Shown: positions 1 to 12,335, counted from the stretch's first letter. The stretch: DNA of 64,000 nucleotides from Dryococelus australis (GCA_029891345.1 CM057009.1:295865966-295929965), one strand, 5' to 3'. The notes: generated by a model not told the origin, from the letters alone. A program made the numbers and translations.

Positions 1-3000
1 TACCTTAATTTCATTTGTACATTTATATTTGGTTAGTTTTGGTGTAACTGATTGTGCTTGCACTAAATTGACATGCCCCTTCAAACTTTGCTATAGTCTG
101 CCCAGAAACTATATTTCCTTTTAACATTCATTGGCGTAATGTGTGTAAAAAGTAGAATTACGGGACTATATAAGAATTAAAATCCATTTTAATCTACATT
201 ATGTACAATAATAACCCTTGCTCAAATAAGACAATCAAGTATAAAGATATTTTCCCTATACAACTTAGTAATTATAGAAAAATCTTTAAATATAGGTATA
301 TTTTTCATAAGTGCAAAAAATATAAGTTTTTATAGGACAGCCAACAATTCACAATGCCAACATAATCAAGCATGTATTGAACCAGTGACATAAAACACGT
401 CAAAAATAGGACATATGTGAAGAGGATGGTAGAAATACGAAATACACCGATGTACACAACAATTGGAGACATTTAAGAAGACGAAACACGTGATTTCAAA
501 GTGTGTGATGATGAGTGATGACAACAAGGCAGCGGGAAACCAGCTCCAGTCAGTACTTCAATGATGGAAAGTGTAGGGCTCATTTGAAAGAGAGGTTTCT
601 GCACATTAAGTGTGCTATATTTTCCTTTAACTAGGCCTTCTGTTTTGTAAATGTGTTGTCATGTAATATGACTTAAAATATTTAGTACACGAAGAAATCT
701 ATTCTTCCACAAACGGGTAACATAACTTCTTGTATACATAAACTGCAATAGAGTGGGTTTAATGCATGTAAGTGTGCATGGGCTCATTGTGTTTGAATTA
801 CATTTTTCTGTAATGTTTCATTGCATGGTTCGGATAAAAAGCTAATAAGGGATATATGAGTATAATTCTTTACGAAAATCGCCATGTTGATGACCTTGAC
901 CCATCTGGATAAGCGCAGTGAACGAAAGCAAAACGGTATGCCGCACCCACTGTTACCGTTAGCGTGGAAAATTTTTATTCTCATAGCTTGTTCCAGGCTG
1001 TGAAGTATATAGTGAGAAGAGTGTTGCTACGTTTACTATTGGCAATTTACTAACTACCATGTGAAGATTTGTAATTTACGAATGGAGCATGAACTGTGTA
1101 CTGAAAGTGAGATAAGATGAGAGACTGATGTACATCACAGCCTTCCACAGTACGGCAGGTCACCGCATTTAATATGATACCTGGCAGACTACGTTTCGTT
1201 GTCAGTATCCATACAAATGTGAACCTTTCACCTCCCCCCCCCCCCCCCTCATCAAGGGAATACTTTACACCGCCAAAAAAATAGGCGAGTACAATAAAAT
1301 CACTGTTGCTTAAATAAGTTGACTATTGCCGAAAGTAGTTTTGCAATTCCAGCGTTGTTCTTTCCATCCGCCTCCATAGCCTATATCACAGCCACAGAAC
1401 CGTTGCTCCATGCAAAATCTGTGGCACCTGACTTCCTGAAGCATTAGAAATTGCGAGCTCACAGAATCGCATCAATTTAAGTTCTTCATAGTGTTTTCCT
1501 AGATATTTGCATAAATTATCTCGCACGAATTTGCTAAAAAAGAAAAAGAAAAAAACATGAAGGAGGTAAATCAATGCGTCTTACCCCCACCCCGCCCTTC
1601 CCATCAAGCCAGCGTTTCTTACAAACACACACTATTTCACGCACTCTGGGAAGCACAGTTGCAATTATTTTGCGTGCAATCACAGTTATGGTGCCATATG
1701 TGGAATTTTGTGGCCTTTTTACCTATTTAATAATTTCCTTTTTTTTTTTTTGTATTTATTAAAATTCATTTTACACTAAAATTTCCCTTATTTTTACTGC
1801 CCGCCTATCTATAGTGCATCTTAGCTCGTATGTGACAATTAATAATGCGACCATCTTTTAGTTATAAATAGTACCCTCAATACATACCAATTTATGATCT
1901 TGTGAATATTTTCTTCAGATGAGACCCTACCTCTTCATTCTGAAATATTCGCCAGATTCAAAATGGGATTTACCAAATATAATGTTTCATACGTCATTAA
2001 AGTTAGTGTCATGTTCTCAAAATTTCCAGAGTATACGACAAAAAAAAAAATTAAAAGTTAGGTTATGGTCAGGCCGTGTTACAATCGTAGACTCTAGAAC
2101 CACGATGAACAATATCGACGTTCCCGTTTTATTAGTCCTTGGCGAACACAGCTCACCAATACGTATTTTATTTCCATATTCGTCCCGTCTTATCACTGAA
2201 AATTGGCACTACCTTGCTGTGGTATTTGCTCAACAGTATGAATTACACACAATCAGTTGGTCGTTGGAGCGCATGTGAGGAGTTGGTCGGATTACTCTGG
2301 TGCATTAAGCTGGGAAGAGCACTGTGGTACTAGTGCTGACACTGAAACACGACACGAATTGTATATATATATATATATATACTCTTTTAAAAAACACGTG
2401 ACAAAAACACTGCAATTTTAGGGCCCTTGGGAACCCCATAACCCATTAAGACGGCACATTTACTCCCACACAAATAAGGAGTATTGAAATTTTTCAGTAC
2501 CCAATAACACCACGTGCTTACATAACCTCAACGAATATACAGTAGGCTTACAAAAATTACAACAAAAATGGCCGAATTCGCTTGATACTAGCGCAGCTAT
2601 TCTTTAAATGGAGTTTACTGTAACTACCACCAAATAAAAGTGCCCTGGAAGTCCTATACCATGTTCACCCCCCTGGTTCTGCCATTTAGTGTTACATTAC
2701 AAGTTAAATAACCTATGTCATATGCACCTGAAGTTTTACAGACCAGGCTATCGTCGAGTGAAAAGTATCCTGCTCATCTTATTGCCATTTACACGCGTGA
2801 AATGACGCATTATTTTAAAATTACACGCAGGGAATCAGGTTCACTTCTTTAACTATTCAGACTCGTGACGAAGTTAATTTATGATGAAGCAAAACAGTTA
2901 TGCTGGGGCGTGGTTTTATTGGAAGTATAATAAATTACATTTGTGTGAAAGAGTAAACGGAATTCTCCATAGACATGTTGGCTATCATTATGTATGCCCG

Positions 3001-3256
3001 CCTATCGTCCCACCTCGCAACCCTAAAGTGGACTGGTTCCGATTCCCGTGCTAAACAAGAAAGAAAATCCTTTCTTTGTTCATCCTCATTCTCGGAATAT
3101 TCCATAATTTTTGTGAAGGATTTCCAACAATTGAGACTCCGCAATTCTTTCCACACTCTACTGAAGACAACGATGAGGTAAACAGGTGAAGGAATAAAAA
3201 TACTTCTACATATACACAAACTACAACTGTTTAATAAGTGTGTGAAATTAATGGTG
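1..3256. other. No gene recognised
   Basis: AT-rich intergenic DNA with no recognisable protein, RNA or full transposon. It holds a run of 15 C at 1,234-1,248 and a short (TA)10 tract at 2,362-2,381. The longest open frame, about 119 codons at 1,919-2,278 on the plus strand, has no recognisable motif and a low-complexity lysine stretch, so it is not called. Confidence 0.6.
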
Positions 3257-3270
3257 ACCCTAGTGTAGGC

Positions 3271-3411
3271 GCGATGCCATTGGTCGGTGGGTTTTTCTCG
3301 GGTATCTACGGTTTCATCATCGTTGCATTCCGGCGCTTCTCCATTATCACCTCATTTGATCCTCATCGGCTCTCAAGACCTCGTTGCGAGCCGCCCAAAT
3401 CTCTCATCTCA
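3271..3411 (+). repeat. 5'-truncated tRNA-derived SINE copy
   Basis: Only the body and tail of the SINE family are present: a GGTCGGTGGGTTTTTCTCGGG-like segment followed by the tail TCATCGGCTCTCAAGACC and the GCCGCCCAAATCTC box shared with copies at 17.5 and 30.5 kb. The 14-bp direct repeat ACCCTAGTGTAGGC flanks it exactly, at 3,257-3,270 and 3,412-3,425. That is the target-site duplication expected from LINE-mediated retroposition, and truncation at the 5' end fits the same mechanism. The tRNA-like promoter head is missing, so this copy should be inert. Confidence 0.8.
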
Positions 3412-3483
3412 ACCCTAGTGTAGGCAGCCACACACCACTGAATTAACGAACTTAGTGACTACTACTACTGCACGTGTATACAC

Positions 3484-3502
3484 GCACACACACACACACA
3501 CA

Positions 3503-3554
<52 letters not shown>
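3484..3554. repeat. (CA)n-(TA)n compound microsatellite
   Basis: About ten CA units are followed almost directly by about 24 TA units. The open frames here that translate to alternating Tyr-Ile or Cys-Val are products of the repeat. Confidence 0.95.
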
Positions 3555-3555
<1 letters not shown>

Positions 3556-4192
3556 CTTGTCAAAATTAAAACCCCAGCATCTATGGGCTACGAGAAACAA
3601 TAAATCCTAGTAACAGAATGGTTGGTAAGGTTATCTAGTATTTCAAAATTTAAATTGAAGTAAGGCAAAACCGCGCCTGGAGTCGGCAACTTCACGTACC
3701 TGCGTGCACAACAAGTTGCATATCACGAAGGCGAAGGGAACTGGAGCGTCATGCGGAGGACGCCTGTACATAGGTCACCACAATCTCAAGGTACTTGGGC
3801 GCCGCTAGTGGTTGCTTGTTAGTACACGTGTGTCAAACTACATGAACAATGGAATATTAGCAGTTGAATAGTGAAGGCAGCCAGAAGTGTTTGCATTTGA
3901 TTTGCAACAACACACAAAGAGCTGTAATGGCGATGTAGGGTCTCCATGTATTTTCATGGTGGCCTGTGTACACGCGGTCACGTCTTGACATGCCACTTTC
4001 GTTCACCTTCGTGATATACAAATTGTTGTGCACTCCGGTACTTGTAGTTGCGGACTTCCGGCGCTGTTATGCTAACTTACTAGATGACCTTTCCAAAATT
4101 TTTTGTTACTATGTTTTGTTGTTTATATTAGTCCATAAGTGCTGTGGTTTGAATTTTGGCATTTTATTCAAAATCACCTTGTGTGTATTATA

Positions 4193-4200
<8 letters not shown>
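3555..4200. other. No gene recognised
   Basis: Unique-looking sequence without recognisable coding, RNA or transposon content. Confidence 0.5.

Positions 4201-4254
<54 letters not shown>
4201..4254. repeat. (TA)n-(CA)n compound microsatellite
   Basis: Roughly 20 TA units are followed by about 6 CA units. This is the mirror-like counterpart of the tract at 3.5 kb. The two may be independent or come from a duplicated locus. Confidence 0.95.
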
Positions 4255-4263
<9 letters not shown>

Positions 4264-4287
4264 TTATTTTTCTTTTGCTGCACTTAC

Positions 4288-4826
4288 ATCTATATTCGGT
4301 CACCTATTAATTTCTGAGTTCAAGCGTTGCAATATCGTAATTTTTTGGTGTGCTCTGTACTTGTGTTGAACATTTTTCTCGCAGCCAACGAACAACATGC
4401 CGCGTGCTCGCTGGTATAGGCTGTTCAAGGTAAAGTGAGCACTTTTGAAAGCCTTCTCATTAGAAATAATAGTAAATAAATAGATCTTATATAAAGCTTA
4501 GGCGTTAGTTTTCGAGCGTGGTAGAATACACACACTGTATGTATTACTTACATGGCAATGTTTTATTAAAAAGTTGGTTAAATGTAAAATAAAAATGGCT
4601 GAAAGGAAAAAGTAACCAGGGTCCAAAAGTGTTCACTTTACAGTGAACAGGCTATACTGGAATTAACCATTTATATCAAAGAGCTAATGGAAATTCTACA
4701 TACCAGTTCATCCACGAAGAAGCCTCTCGAAGTACTGGGCACTGATGCATTGGTGTGTAAAGTACTGGTCATAAATTTTATTAATTTGCAACGTGACCAC
4801 GATCGTGGACAAGGGGGCTGAACGCG
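4288..4826. mobile_element. piggyBac-like MITE copy interrupted by a second MITE
   Basis: The right end reads GGGGGCTGAACGCGTTAA and matches the right end of the intact copy at 38,350-38,635. Internal blocks such as CAGCCAACGAACAAC and GGTCATAAATTTTATTAATT also align with that copy. The left tip is degraded (GGTCACCTATTAATTTC remains). The element is split at 4,415 by a TA-flanked MITE. A TTAA lies just outside the right end at 4,827-4,830. Assignment to the piggyBac group rests on the TTAA target and the CCC-type tip of the other copy. Confidence 0.65.
4417..4654. mobile_element. Tc1/mariner-like MITE, TA target, nested
   Basis: Inverted ends read TAGGCTGTTCAAGGTAAAG... on the left and, on the complement of the right end, TAGCCTGTTCACTGTAAAG..., both running into a GAGCACTTTTG/GAACACTTTTG block. 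A TA dinucleotide flanks each side (4,415-4,416 and 4,655-4,656). The uninterrupted homologue at 38,475-38,476 has a single TA at the equivalent point, so the pre-insertion site is visible within this window. Related copies lie at 10.5 and 27.3 kb. Confidence 0.85.
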
Positions 4827-4830
4827 TTAA

Positions 4831-6080
4831 GGATAATAAGAGCCATTTGAATTGTTGAAGGTAAAGTAGTTAAAGTGATAAACTAAACTTAAGTATTAAC
4901 AATTTTTACAATTTTGTTCCAGAAACATGTACTCAGTTTTCAGCTATCCACACGATGTCTAAAAATGTAGTATTTTAAGTGAGAGTCATGCTCCGGCGGA
5001 AATACAAATAGACTATACACGGGGCTCTTAGTGTTGTTAGTTAAGATTTTTCATAATGTAAAACACGACGAATGAAGTGCAGTGGTTAGGCCGGCACTTA
5101 ATAACGGATTATTGAGAGCCGAAAAGACGAAGAAGTGCATAGTATTCTTTCTCTATTTATTTACACGTTCGAATATTACAAGTCCTATGTGGTCGTGGAG
5201 AAAGGATTTCCTTGGAAGAATACGAATTACATGCGATCATAAAACTACTCATTTAAAGCAATTAAAATGAATAGGCAATATGTTGTCAACGACTCGGCAA
5301 ACATAAGATAAAAGAATCTTCATAATTATATTGTTATGAGTGGTCAGTTATATGTTTTATTTCTTGTAACGAGAAGTAATTCTCGTCCAATGATTTTCTT
5401 CTAATTTTCTCTTCTACAATACATAAAAAGCAAACTAAAGGGATTATTTTCTTCTTCTACAGTTCTTGAGTAATAACACAATAAAGGATGCCCCTATCTC
5501 CGTTTTACGTTACTTCAATAAAACTGTTAAAATGTGTTTATGGACATATGTGGCAAGTTATATTGGGAAAAAAATGGTTACGTGAAAAATTTTTGCTACA
5601 GTTCGTTCAAAAATTCGGAAAATGTATACTCCTTGATCAGTTTATAAATTTTGGTGGATTGCAGACAATAAGAGATAATAAAGTGTTCAAGGCTTTATGT
5701 CTTAGCAACTTTCGCACTCACGCCATCGAATTGCACTACAGATAAAAATCAAGCATTCAACAGATGTACATTACTGAAATTTTAATAAACATATATATTC
5801 AAGAAATTATTCTATTTGAATAATTGATATAATTAGATTTTTAATGCAAAAACATTATACGAATATACGGCAACCAACTATTTTTTTTTTTTAAGGATGT
5901 AAATGTTATATTTCAGTGCTGGCATCCCCTGATCAAACATGTCATCGCAGATGCTCCATCATTTAATATGCTGACACTCCATTCTAACTGCGAACCTAAC
6001 TGAAGCCTTAAAAAACTACCAAGAGTATCAAAAATGTTCCCTCTCCTCATGGACTGTGCTAGTTGTTTATGTACCAGTAT
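4831..6080. other. No gene recognised
   Basis: AT-rich sequence. An 85-codon open frame at 5,488-5,745 (+) is hydrophobic and lysine-rich but resembles no family I know. It has no partner frames or splice sites around it, so it is left uncalled. Confidence 0.5.
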
Positions 6081-6656
6081 ACACTAAGAATTTCACTGTT
6101 TCAATCAGTCAAAATTATCTGACAGATTCGACAGTCACTTCAGTGAATTTAACTGATGAATCAGTGAATAAACGATGCCTGATTTCCTTCACTTATTGAT
6201 TCAGTGGCATTTTACACTGATTCATTAGGCACATTTTTCAATGTTTACTCAGTGGTTCATGTTTGACTGATGGATCAGTTAAACAGCATGTAAAAATGGC
6301 TGTCAAAACAACGTTTAAAAATGGCCGTTAAACAATGTGTATCAAGTGAGATAACAACGAATAAACTACTCTAATAAAACCAATACAAGATACTTGCTCA
6401 AATGTGTTTCGTCGTTCAAAACGCCATTTTACGAGGTAACATGAACACTCAGTATTTCATTCCGTTTTCACGTCTTCTATTTCATTTTCATGTAATCGTC
6501 ACAGCGCTCCGTTTGAAGGTTTAAACTACATACAATATGATGAAGAGAGTGCACTCATATATACAATTCGCTTTAACAATCCTAACGGTACCAATTCGAC
6601 GTAAAACGCAAAGTAAGAGCATACAATTTAAATCTTCACGATATCACGGCGAAAAT
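6081..6656 (-). mobile_element. Truncated copy of TIR element with ACACTCTAAAT ends
   Basis: This is the inverted, shorter relative of the element at 24,802-25,782. It begins ACACTAAGAATTTCACTGTTT and shares the dense TCACTGATTCATCAGTGAA-like subrepeats. It also shares an internal block around GTCACAGCGCTCCGTTTGAAGG and CCTAACGGTACC. The far end is missing. There is no coding capacity. Confidence 0.6.
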
Positions 6657-6707
6657 ATCAGATGTAGCCTGGGGCAATATGGGATAGCGGGTCATAACAT
6701 GGTACCA

Positions 6708-7439
6708 CACTGTTAAAAAAAATTCTTTAGTTTTACGGAAAAGTGTTGGTAAAAATTGATCTTGTTGTGTTTGTAAACTCTCCGTAAAATTACGGACACA
6801 TTGATTTTCAGAAACGGACTTTCCGTAAATTTCACGGAACCTCTCCATGAATTCCCTTGTTAGCTGTCTGAAATGCTAGTTTAAATAATTTTTAATTTAA
6901 ATTTATTTTAATTTTCATTATGTGAGTGTTCTACTGTGTATAACAAAGATATTTTTAAAAAGTTAAAATTTTGTATACTTAAGCTAGATTGGAACCCGAG
7001 TCAAAAAGTTGCAAATTCACGACCCTAACAACTTGCCTACAATGCTCACGTGGTGAAATTGGAATAACTTTTCAATTTCTATATTCGTTACATAAGCAAC
7101 TTCTTTAGTTTTTGTTATAGTTAGTGTATTTTAAGTGTTGCTAAGTGTTACATACGCCTGTTGCTACTTTTTAATGTTTGAAAGAACAGGTCTTAGTGAC
7201 ATGGATAACCTTAACTGCCGCAGAAACGATAATTTTCTGGTTACAGTGGCAAAGAACGTTTTGTATAGCCTCGGCATTGTTCGTGCCCGAAACCCGAAGT
7301 TATAGAAAACACGGAGATTTTCCGTATTTTGTATTTGCGCACCTAACTCAGTTTTTCGTCATTACGGATTGCGTTTCCGTATATTTACTGTGCATTTTGG
7401 TAAAAATTTCCGTAAATGTACGGAAAAAATTTAACAGTG
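6708..7439 (+). mobile_element. Non-autonomous DNA element with CACTGTTAAA ends (copy A)
   Basis: It starts CACTGTTAAA and ends TTTAACAGTG, a 10-bp inverted repeat. Subterminal regions are packed with near-palindromes of the form CCGTAAATTTACGG. The interior matches copies at 11.1 kb (reverse) and 27.7 kb, including an AACCTTAACTGCCGCAGAAA block. No clear target duplication is visible. CACTG tips resemble CMC/EnSpm-type termini, but the superfamily is a guess. Short open frames inside it are conserved only because the DNA is repeated. Confidence 0.7.
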
Positions 7440-8094
7440 CGCGATTATTTTGTCAATAATGTGCTGCAACCTGTTGGAGATCGGCGGAACTTCAACTACA
7501 CGCTGCAACGCATCGCCGAAACCTATACGGAGCCGTCTTGTTGTTTGCAGTTAGTTGGAACTGACAGTGTGCAATTTTTGAGTGTACATTTGCTATTTTT
7601 GAGTTGCGCATTTTGCACTATTTGGGCGATATTTCAGTCAAGGTAAACCATTTTAGTGACTTATATAAACTTAATACTCATAATCAATGTAAAAGTTGTG
7701 GCTTTAAGAACATTTCCTGGCTCCTAGTGTGTGTTCATGTTAGTTTTCTTTGGCTAGGTGGTTGTAGCCTAAAAAAATTACTCGTGGGGCAAAACGGGGT
7801 TGATTTGCATGGGGCATGATGGAGTACTACCCCATTTTGCCCCGTGTTTGTTTCACTACCTACTGAGATATTTGTAGTGTTATTCGGTATATCTAATTTA
7901 ATATCTCGTGAATAATAAGACAAGTTAGTGGCTCTAAAATTCTGTTATGTGTTTCACAAGGTGTTAAATTAATGTAGATTACAGTTATTTATAAGGTTTA
8001 GGCATAATTTGTAAAGCCATTTTGTGACTAAGAATTTTCTATTGTCACACTTCCTATTCTGAAAACATTAGTCACACTAGCCATTCTGAAAACA
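7440..8094. other. No gene recognised
   Basis: Spacer between the CACTG element and the pogo-type transposase remnant. It includes a short near-duplicate motif around GGGGCAAAACGGGG and CCCCATTTTGCCCC at 7,785-7,845 that could fold as a stem. Nothing else was seen. Confidence 0.5.
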
Positions 8095-8756
8095 TTGAAT
8101 TCGTCGACTGGCTTGTTTTTACATGGTCCGGGAATACGGCAACGATGGAGCATTGCATCAATGAAAGTAGCTGTTTCAGCAGTAATGACTAGTGAAATGG
8201 GCTACTTTAAAGCTGCAACTCAATTCGGAGTACCACAAACAACACGGGAGCGGTATGTGAAGAAGGAGCGAGATAATCCCAGGGTTGGTGTTTCCAAGAC
8301 CATGGGACATTTCAAAAATGATTTCTGTGAACAGCAAGAACTCGAACTGGTACAGTATTTAATAACAATGGAGGAGCTTATTTTTGGCCTCACTGCTAAA
8401 GAATTAAGGTCTTTAGCTTTCCAGCTGTCTATGAGAAATGAATGCACAAATACTTTCAACAAATCTGATGAGATGGCTGACGTGGACTGGTTTAATGCTT
8501 TCATGAAGAGGCATCCTGAAATTTATCTTCAGAAACCTGAAGCCACATCGGCGGCTCGTGCTGTGGGCTTCAATAAAGTAGCAGTATCGAAGTTTTTTGA
8601 TCTTTAAACCGAGGCCTCACTGCAGACAAGATTTTTAATGTCGATGGGATGGGAATCACTGTTAACCCCAAAGGGCATTCTAAAATTATTTCTCAGAAAG
8701 CTAGACACCAGGAAGTTACTGTAACTTCAGCTGAAAGAGGAGAAACTGTTGTAACA
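8095..8756 (+). pseudogene. pogo/Tigger-type (CENP-B, DDE_1) transposase, broken
   Basis: Established family knowledge: pogo-type transposases cut and paste DNA by binding element ends with an N-terminal psq helix-turn-helix and a CENP-B domain, then cleaving with a DDE core. Here the psq helix-turn-helix is visible near WSIASMKVAVSAV and AATQFGVPQTTRERYVKK. The CENP-B-like part follows (ELVQYLITMEELIFGL, DWFNAFMKRHPEIYLQKPE, ARAVGFNKVAVSKFFDL). A frameshift at about 8,605 is followed by the start of the DDE core (ADKIFNVDGMGITVNPK). In that motif the usual NVDETG has E and T replaced, although the first Asp remains. SAERGET follows, and then similarity fades. An in-frame upstream start beyond the first Met is possible. 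The catalytic domain is mostly lost, so this is a fossil. Confidence 0.8.
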
Positions 8757-9630
8757 AATCGGCGTATGGCCCGTTGGTGTGGCAAGTCTGTCAGTGTAAA
8801 AACACGACACGGGCTAGTCAACAGGAGGAGAAAATGCTTTGTTGAGCGGCTGCCATTGCATTGCAGACAAACACCAGTATGGCAGCATTCGGGAATTTTA
8901 TCTTTGAAGTTTAATGGAAATGGTGAGTTCATGTTATTATGATGGTTTGATTGGACGGTGTCCATTGCCAACCATGAGACTAAATAAACATTTCTCGCAC
9001 ACACTCAGAACTCAGCAAGACAAAAATCGAAAAGAACACTTACAACACCACAGACAGGTTATTCGGAAAAGCAGTTTCCTTGTCAAGGAAAAAATATGTA
9101 TGTATATGATTAAAACGGCAAAAAGACGGGCGAACGACTTATTGTCACAAAATAGGAATGACAACAAAAGCGAAGTAAAAGAAAAGACAACACAATGACG
9201 AAAACGAAAACACCACACGAGTGAACAAAACAGTGCAAAAAAACAATATCAGTGGACACAGCAGAACAATCAAATTGAAAACACACACAAAAAATAGGAC
9301 CAAAACCACATTGAAACACAAGTGAGTAAAAGCACTCATTTTCAGATTGTAAAACCAAACAATTATTTGAGAGTGAGTAGTGGAGACTGTGCTGGCCAGT
9401 GCAGTAGTCGAACGCCATGAAGGGCACATAGCTACAGTACATGGACGAGCGTTATCCCGCTGAATCAGTATTTCACCTTCCTGTCAAAGTAACGGCAACA
9501 TAACGGGCTGAGCAATGTGCTGGCAACTGTTTAACGGCCCCTCCACAAACACCAAATATGAACGGGGACTGTAGTTTATTGTGGCCCACGCCATGCTGCA
9601 AGGAGCTGGGCCCGTATGTCGGGGGCGAAT
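8757..9630. other. Decayed tail of the transposase region, then unknown DNA
   Basis: No readable DDE core continues beyond 8,756 in any frame. Open frames of 90-110 codons on the minus strand around 9,110-9,440 are hydrophobic and featureless. Confidence 0.45.
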
Positions 9631-9632
9631 GT

Positions 9633-10520
9633 TCTGTTACAAATTCTCAAAGTCAGTGATCTTAGCCAGGCTCTTTAAAGTATGTAGGTCTTAATTTAAA
9701 GAGTAAATTATAACTTCTTAATTTACTCAAAATATCTACAACGAAAAAACACTCTCGACTCAATATCACACAATTAATTGCTATCACTTGCTATTTACAA
9801 TTATTTAATAATTCGATCAATACAATTTACAATCACCTAAAATAAATTAATGTAATTAAATAACTAAAATCAGCCCCAATAAACTTTGTACGAATATGTA
9901 TTGAATTATTTTATGAATTATACATACGCCCACTTTTAACAGTTCCAATGTTTACTCTAAAGTCCGTATCACATGTTCAAACAGGTCCACTTTAATTCAG
10001 TCCAGATTCCAAAACTCCGAAATGTTCAAGAGATCTCCGGGCGCCACATAGCACAGTTGTCCCTCTACTCCGCGGGTATCACGCCCTATCGTTCGTTCGC
10101 ACGTTAAACACCTCGTCTAGCATCGTCTCGTATCCCCTGCCGTCGTCCGTCCTCTCCGCCGATGTCCCTAGCTGCACAAGACTTTTCCCGATTTCCGCAG
10201 TTCAGCCAGATGGCTTCCGCAAAGTCTCCCGACCCTCCAGGCCAAGGCAGTGGGTATTTACAGTGTTGGGGCACAGTGAAGAAATTTGTCCAAATGTCGC
10301 GTTGCACCAATGGAAAATATTACCAGAAATTATTGTTCGACTTCTCAAGTCGTCGACTCCCTCAGCAGGGTGCGGGTAGGGGGGAGGGGCTGTAATGCCA
10401 GCCAGGCCGGCTGTCAGTCATTCCCGGGCCGCAGGGCGACCGGGCAGCGATTGGACCTGCCTGTGAGGAGGGGAGAGTTGAGGTAGGTCATCCCGTACAG
10501 TGCCGAACAGCACATAACAA
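9633..10520 (-). repeat. LTR-like block, GC-rich half plus AT-rich half
   Basis: The block reads TGTTA at its minus-strand start and ends TGTAACA, so it has TG...CA style tips. It changes abruptly from GC-rich (10,010-10,490) to AT-rich (9,640-10,000). On the minus strand that could be a promoter/leader followed by a 3' portion of an LTR. No target duplication, polypurine tract or convincing primer-binding site was found, and no retroelement protein is adjacent. A host promoter or CpG-rich segment is an equal possibility. Confidence 0.22.
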
Positions 10521-10522
10521 GT

Positions 10523-10928
10523 TAAAGGCTGTTCACGATAAAGTGAGCACTTTTGAAATTAATCTTATAAAAAGTTAGTGCTCCTACCTGCATATATTTT
10601 AATGGGCGCACTGAGTGACATGCGCCCAGTAAAGTTGGTTACGATGTAGGGAAAGTAGTTCCATATAACTACGTCGAATAAAAAGTGTTAGGTAACCATT
10701 TGTGACGACTTAAATTATTGATTTCGCTTTCTGTGCTTCTTAATGCATCAAAGTGTAAAAATGAGAAGATTTGAAAAAAAAATTTCCTTTTCGAATAATT
10801 TCACAATTTCACTGAACCGATGCATGAATAAAGCGATGAGGTCCATGGCAATGTTAATTTTACATATGGTGGAAGTAGATCTTAAGCAGGGCTTTCAAAA
10901 GTGCTCATTTTACCGTGAATAGTCTATA
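10523..10928. mobile_element. Tc1/mariner-like MITE, TA target
   Basis: Inverted ends of about 33 bp: AAGGCTGTTCACGATAAAG on the left and, on the complement of the right, AGACTATTCACGGTAAAAT, both running into GAGCACTTTTGAAA. TA flanks both sides. It is a close relative of the 27.3-kb copy across its full length (CCTACCTGCATATATTT, GCGCCCAGTAAAGTTGG, GGCAATGTTAATTTTACAT) and a terminal relative of the 4.4-kb copy. Confidence 0.8.
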
Positions 10929-11146
10929 ACGCAGTGGCCGCGTCCAGTGCGGCATACGGCGCATAACAATACTATGGAAGATGGCAGTCACCAGATTAAG
11001 TAGCACACGTAAACGGCCATCGCTGTCGTGAATCCACAACCTGCTCGCATCGCTTGACACAAGTGAGAGCCTTTCAATTCCCCAGGTGATACTTTCACAC
11101 CACCGTAGGTGTGTACGACGGTGTCTGTCGTAGAAAAAGATGCCTG
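10929..11146. other. No gene recognised
   Basis: Short spacer without recognisable content. Confidence 0.5.
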
Positions 11147-11816
11147 CACTGTCAAAATGTTCCTTATATTTACGGAAGTTCCTACGAAAATACACTCCGA
11201 AATGACGAAAAACGTAGTTAAGTGCGTAAATACAAAATACGGAAAATCTACGTATTTTCCATAACTTCGGGTTTCGGGCACGAACAATGGCGAGTCTATA
11301 AGAAGCTTTCTTCGCCGCTGTAACCAGGAAATGGTCGTTTCTGCTGCAGTTAAGGTTATCAATGTCTCTAAGATCTGTTCTTTTAAAAATTAAAAAAGTA
11401 GCAACAGGTGTCTGTAACATTTAGCAACACTTAAAATACATAAACTTTAATAGAAACTGAAAAAAGTTGCTTATGTGACTAATATAGAAATTCAAATGTT
11501 ATACCAGAAACACGACGCGAACTTGCAACTTTTTGACTCTGGTTAAAGTTTTGTTTAAGTATAAAATATTTTAATTTTTTTAATATATTTTATACGCAGT
11601 AGAACACCCACATAATAAAATAAAAATAATAATATTATTAATTATTAAAACTAGACGTACGAACTAGGGAATTTACGGAGAGGTTCCGTGTATTTTATGG
11701 AAAGTCCGTTTTTGAAAATCAATGTGTCCGTAATTTTACGGAGAGTTTACGGACACCGCTGGAAAATTTTTACAAGCACTTATCCGTAAAATTAAGAAGA
11801 ATTTTTTTTTCCAGTG
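11147..11816 (-). mobile_element. Non-autonomous DNA element with CACTG ends (copy B)
   Basis: Inverted relative of the 6.7-kb element, running from CACTGTCAAAATG to TTCCAGTG. It has the same internal block (reverse complement of AACCTTAACTGCAGCAGAAA) and the same CCGTAAAATTACGG-like subterminal palindromes. A 171-codon open frame on the minus strand overlaps it and extends past its left end. It shows no protein motif and is attributed to chance. Confidence 0.7.
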
Positions 11817-12049
11817 TGACCATAGGATCATGTTCTCGTAGTCCTGCTGCAAGTAAACTGTACCCAATGGTCATCTATTACTACCTTCGCTCTTATCTCT
11901 GCTGTAGACGTGGTATTGTCTGTCAGTGCTGCCCTAGCAACGCGCCGGTCTTGAGGTTCATTTGTACTACGCCGCCGTCCCGAACATGTTCTACGGGTTT
12001 GCGCCTGTTCTACTGACCGTCGTTGAGAACATCGCCAAACTACTGATGT
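11817..12049. other. No gene recognised
   Basis: Moderately GC-rich spacer between two MITEs with nothing recognisable. Confidence 0.5.
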
Positions 12050-12057
12050 GTCATGAC

Positions 12058-12335
12058 TAGAGACCCGATAAATTCACGAGTGCAATGACCTGTAGGCTAG
12101 ACTTCATAGTCTTATATATTCCCATACAGATTTCAACTTGTTTATTGGTTGATTGTCGTGGTAGTAAAAGGCGGTGGTTGGACGCACAATTTATTGCATG
12201 TTTGTTATTGGCTCATTTATCTCCAGGAGGTGTCAAACAACACGTCGACCAATTACGTACAAACGTAACATGATCGTATATGTGTGTGATTTCCAGCTTG
12301 TCTAGAAATGAACCCACGAGATTCTCGGGTCTATA
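12058..12335. mobile_element. hAT-like MITE with perfect 8-bp target duplication
   Basis: The 278-bp element has inverted tips TAGAGACCCGA and TCGGGTCTATA. The same 8 bp, GTCATGAC, flank it at 12,050-12,057 and 12,336-12,343. An 8-bp duplication with TAGAG-type tips is characteristic of the hAT superfamily. The duplicated target is itself a palindrome. Relatives with related tips lie at 29.3, 34.7 and 40.1 kb. Confidence 0.85.

Noticed and set aside
3415-4369. Open frames with long Tyr-Ile, Cys-Val or Thr-His runs
   Set aside because: They are translations of (TA)n and (CA)n microsatellites and carry no other protein signal.
10905-11420. 171-codon minus-strand frame
   Set aside because: It spans the edge of a MITE and a CACTG-end element and has no motif, so it is a chance fusion of repeat DNA.
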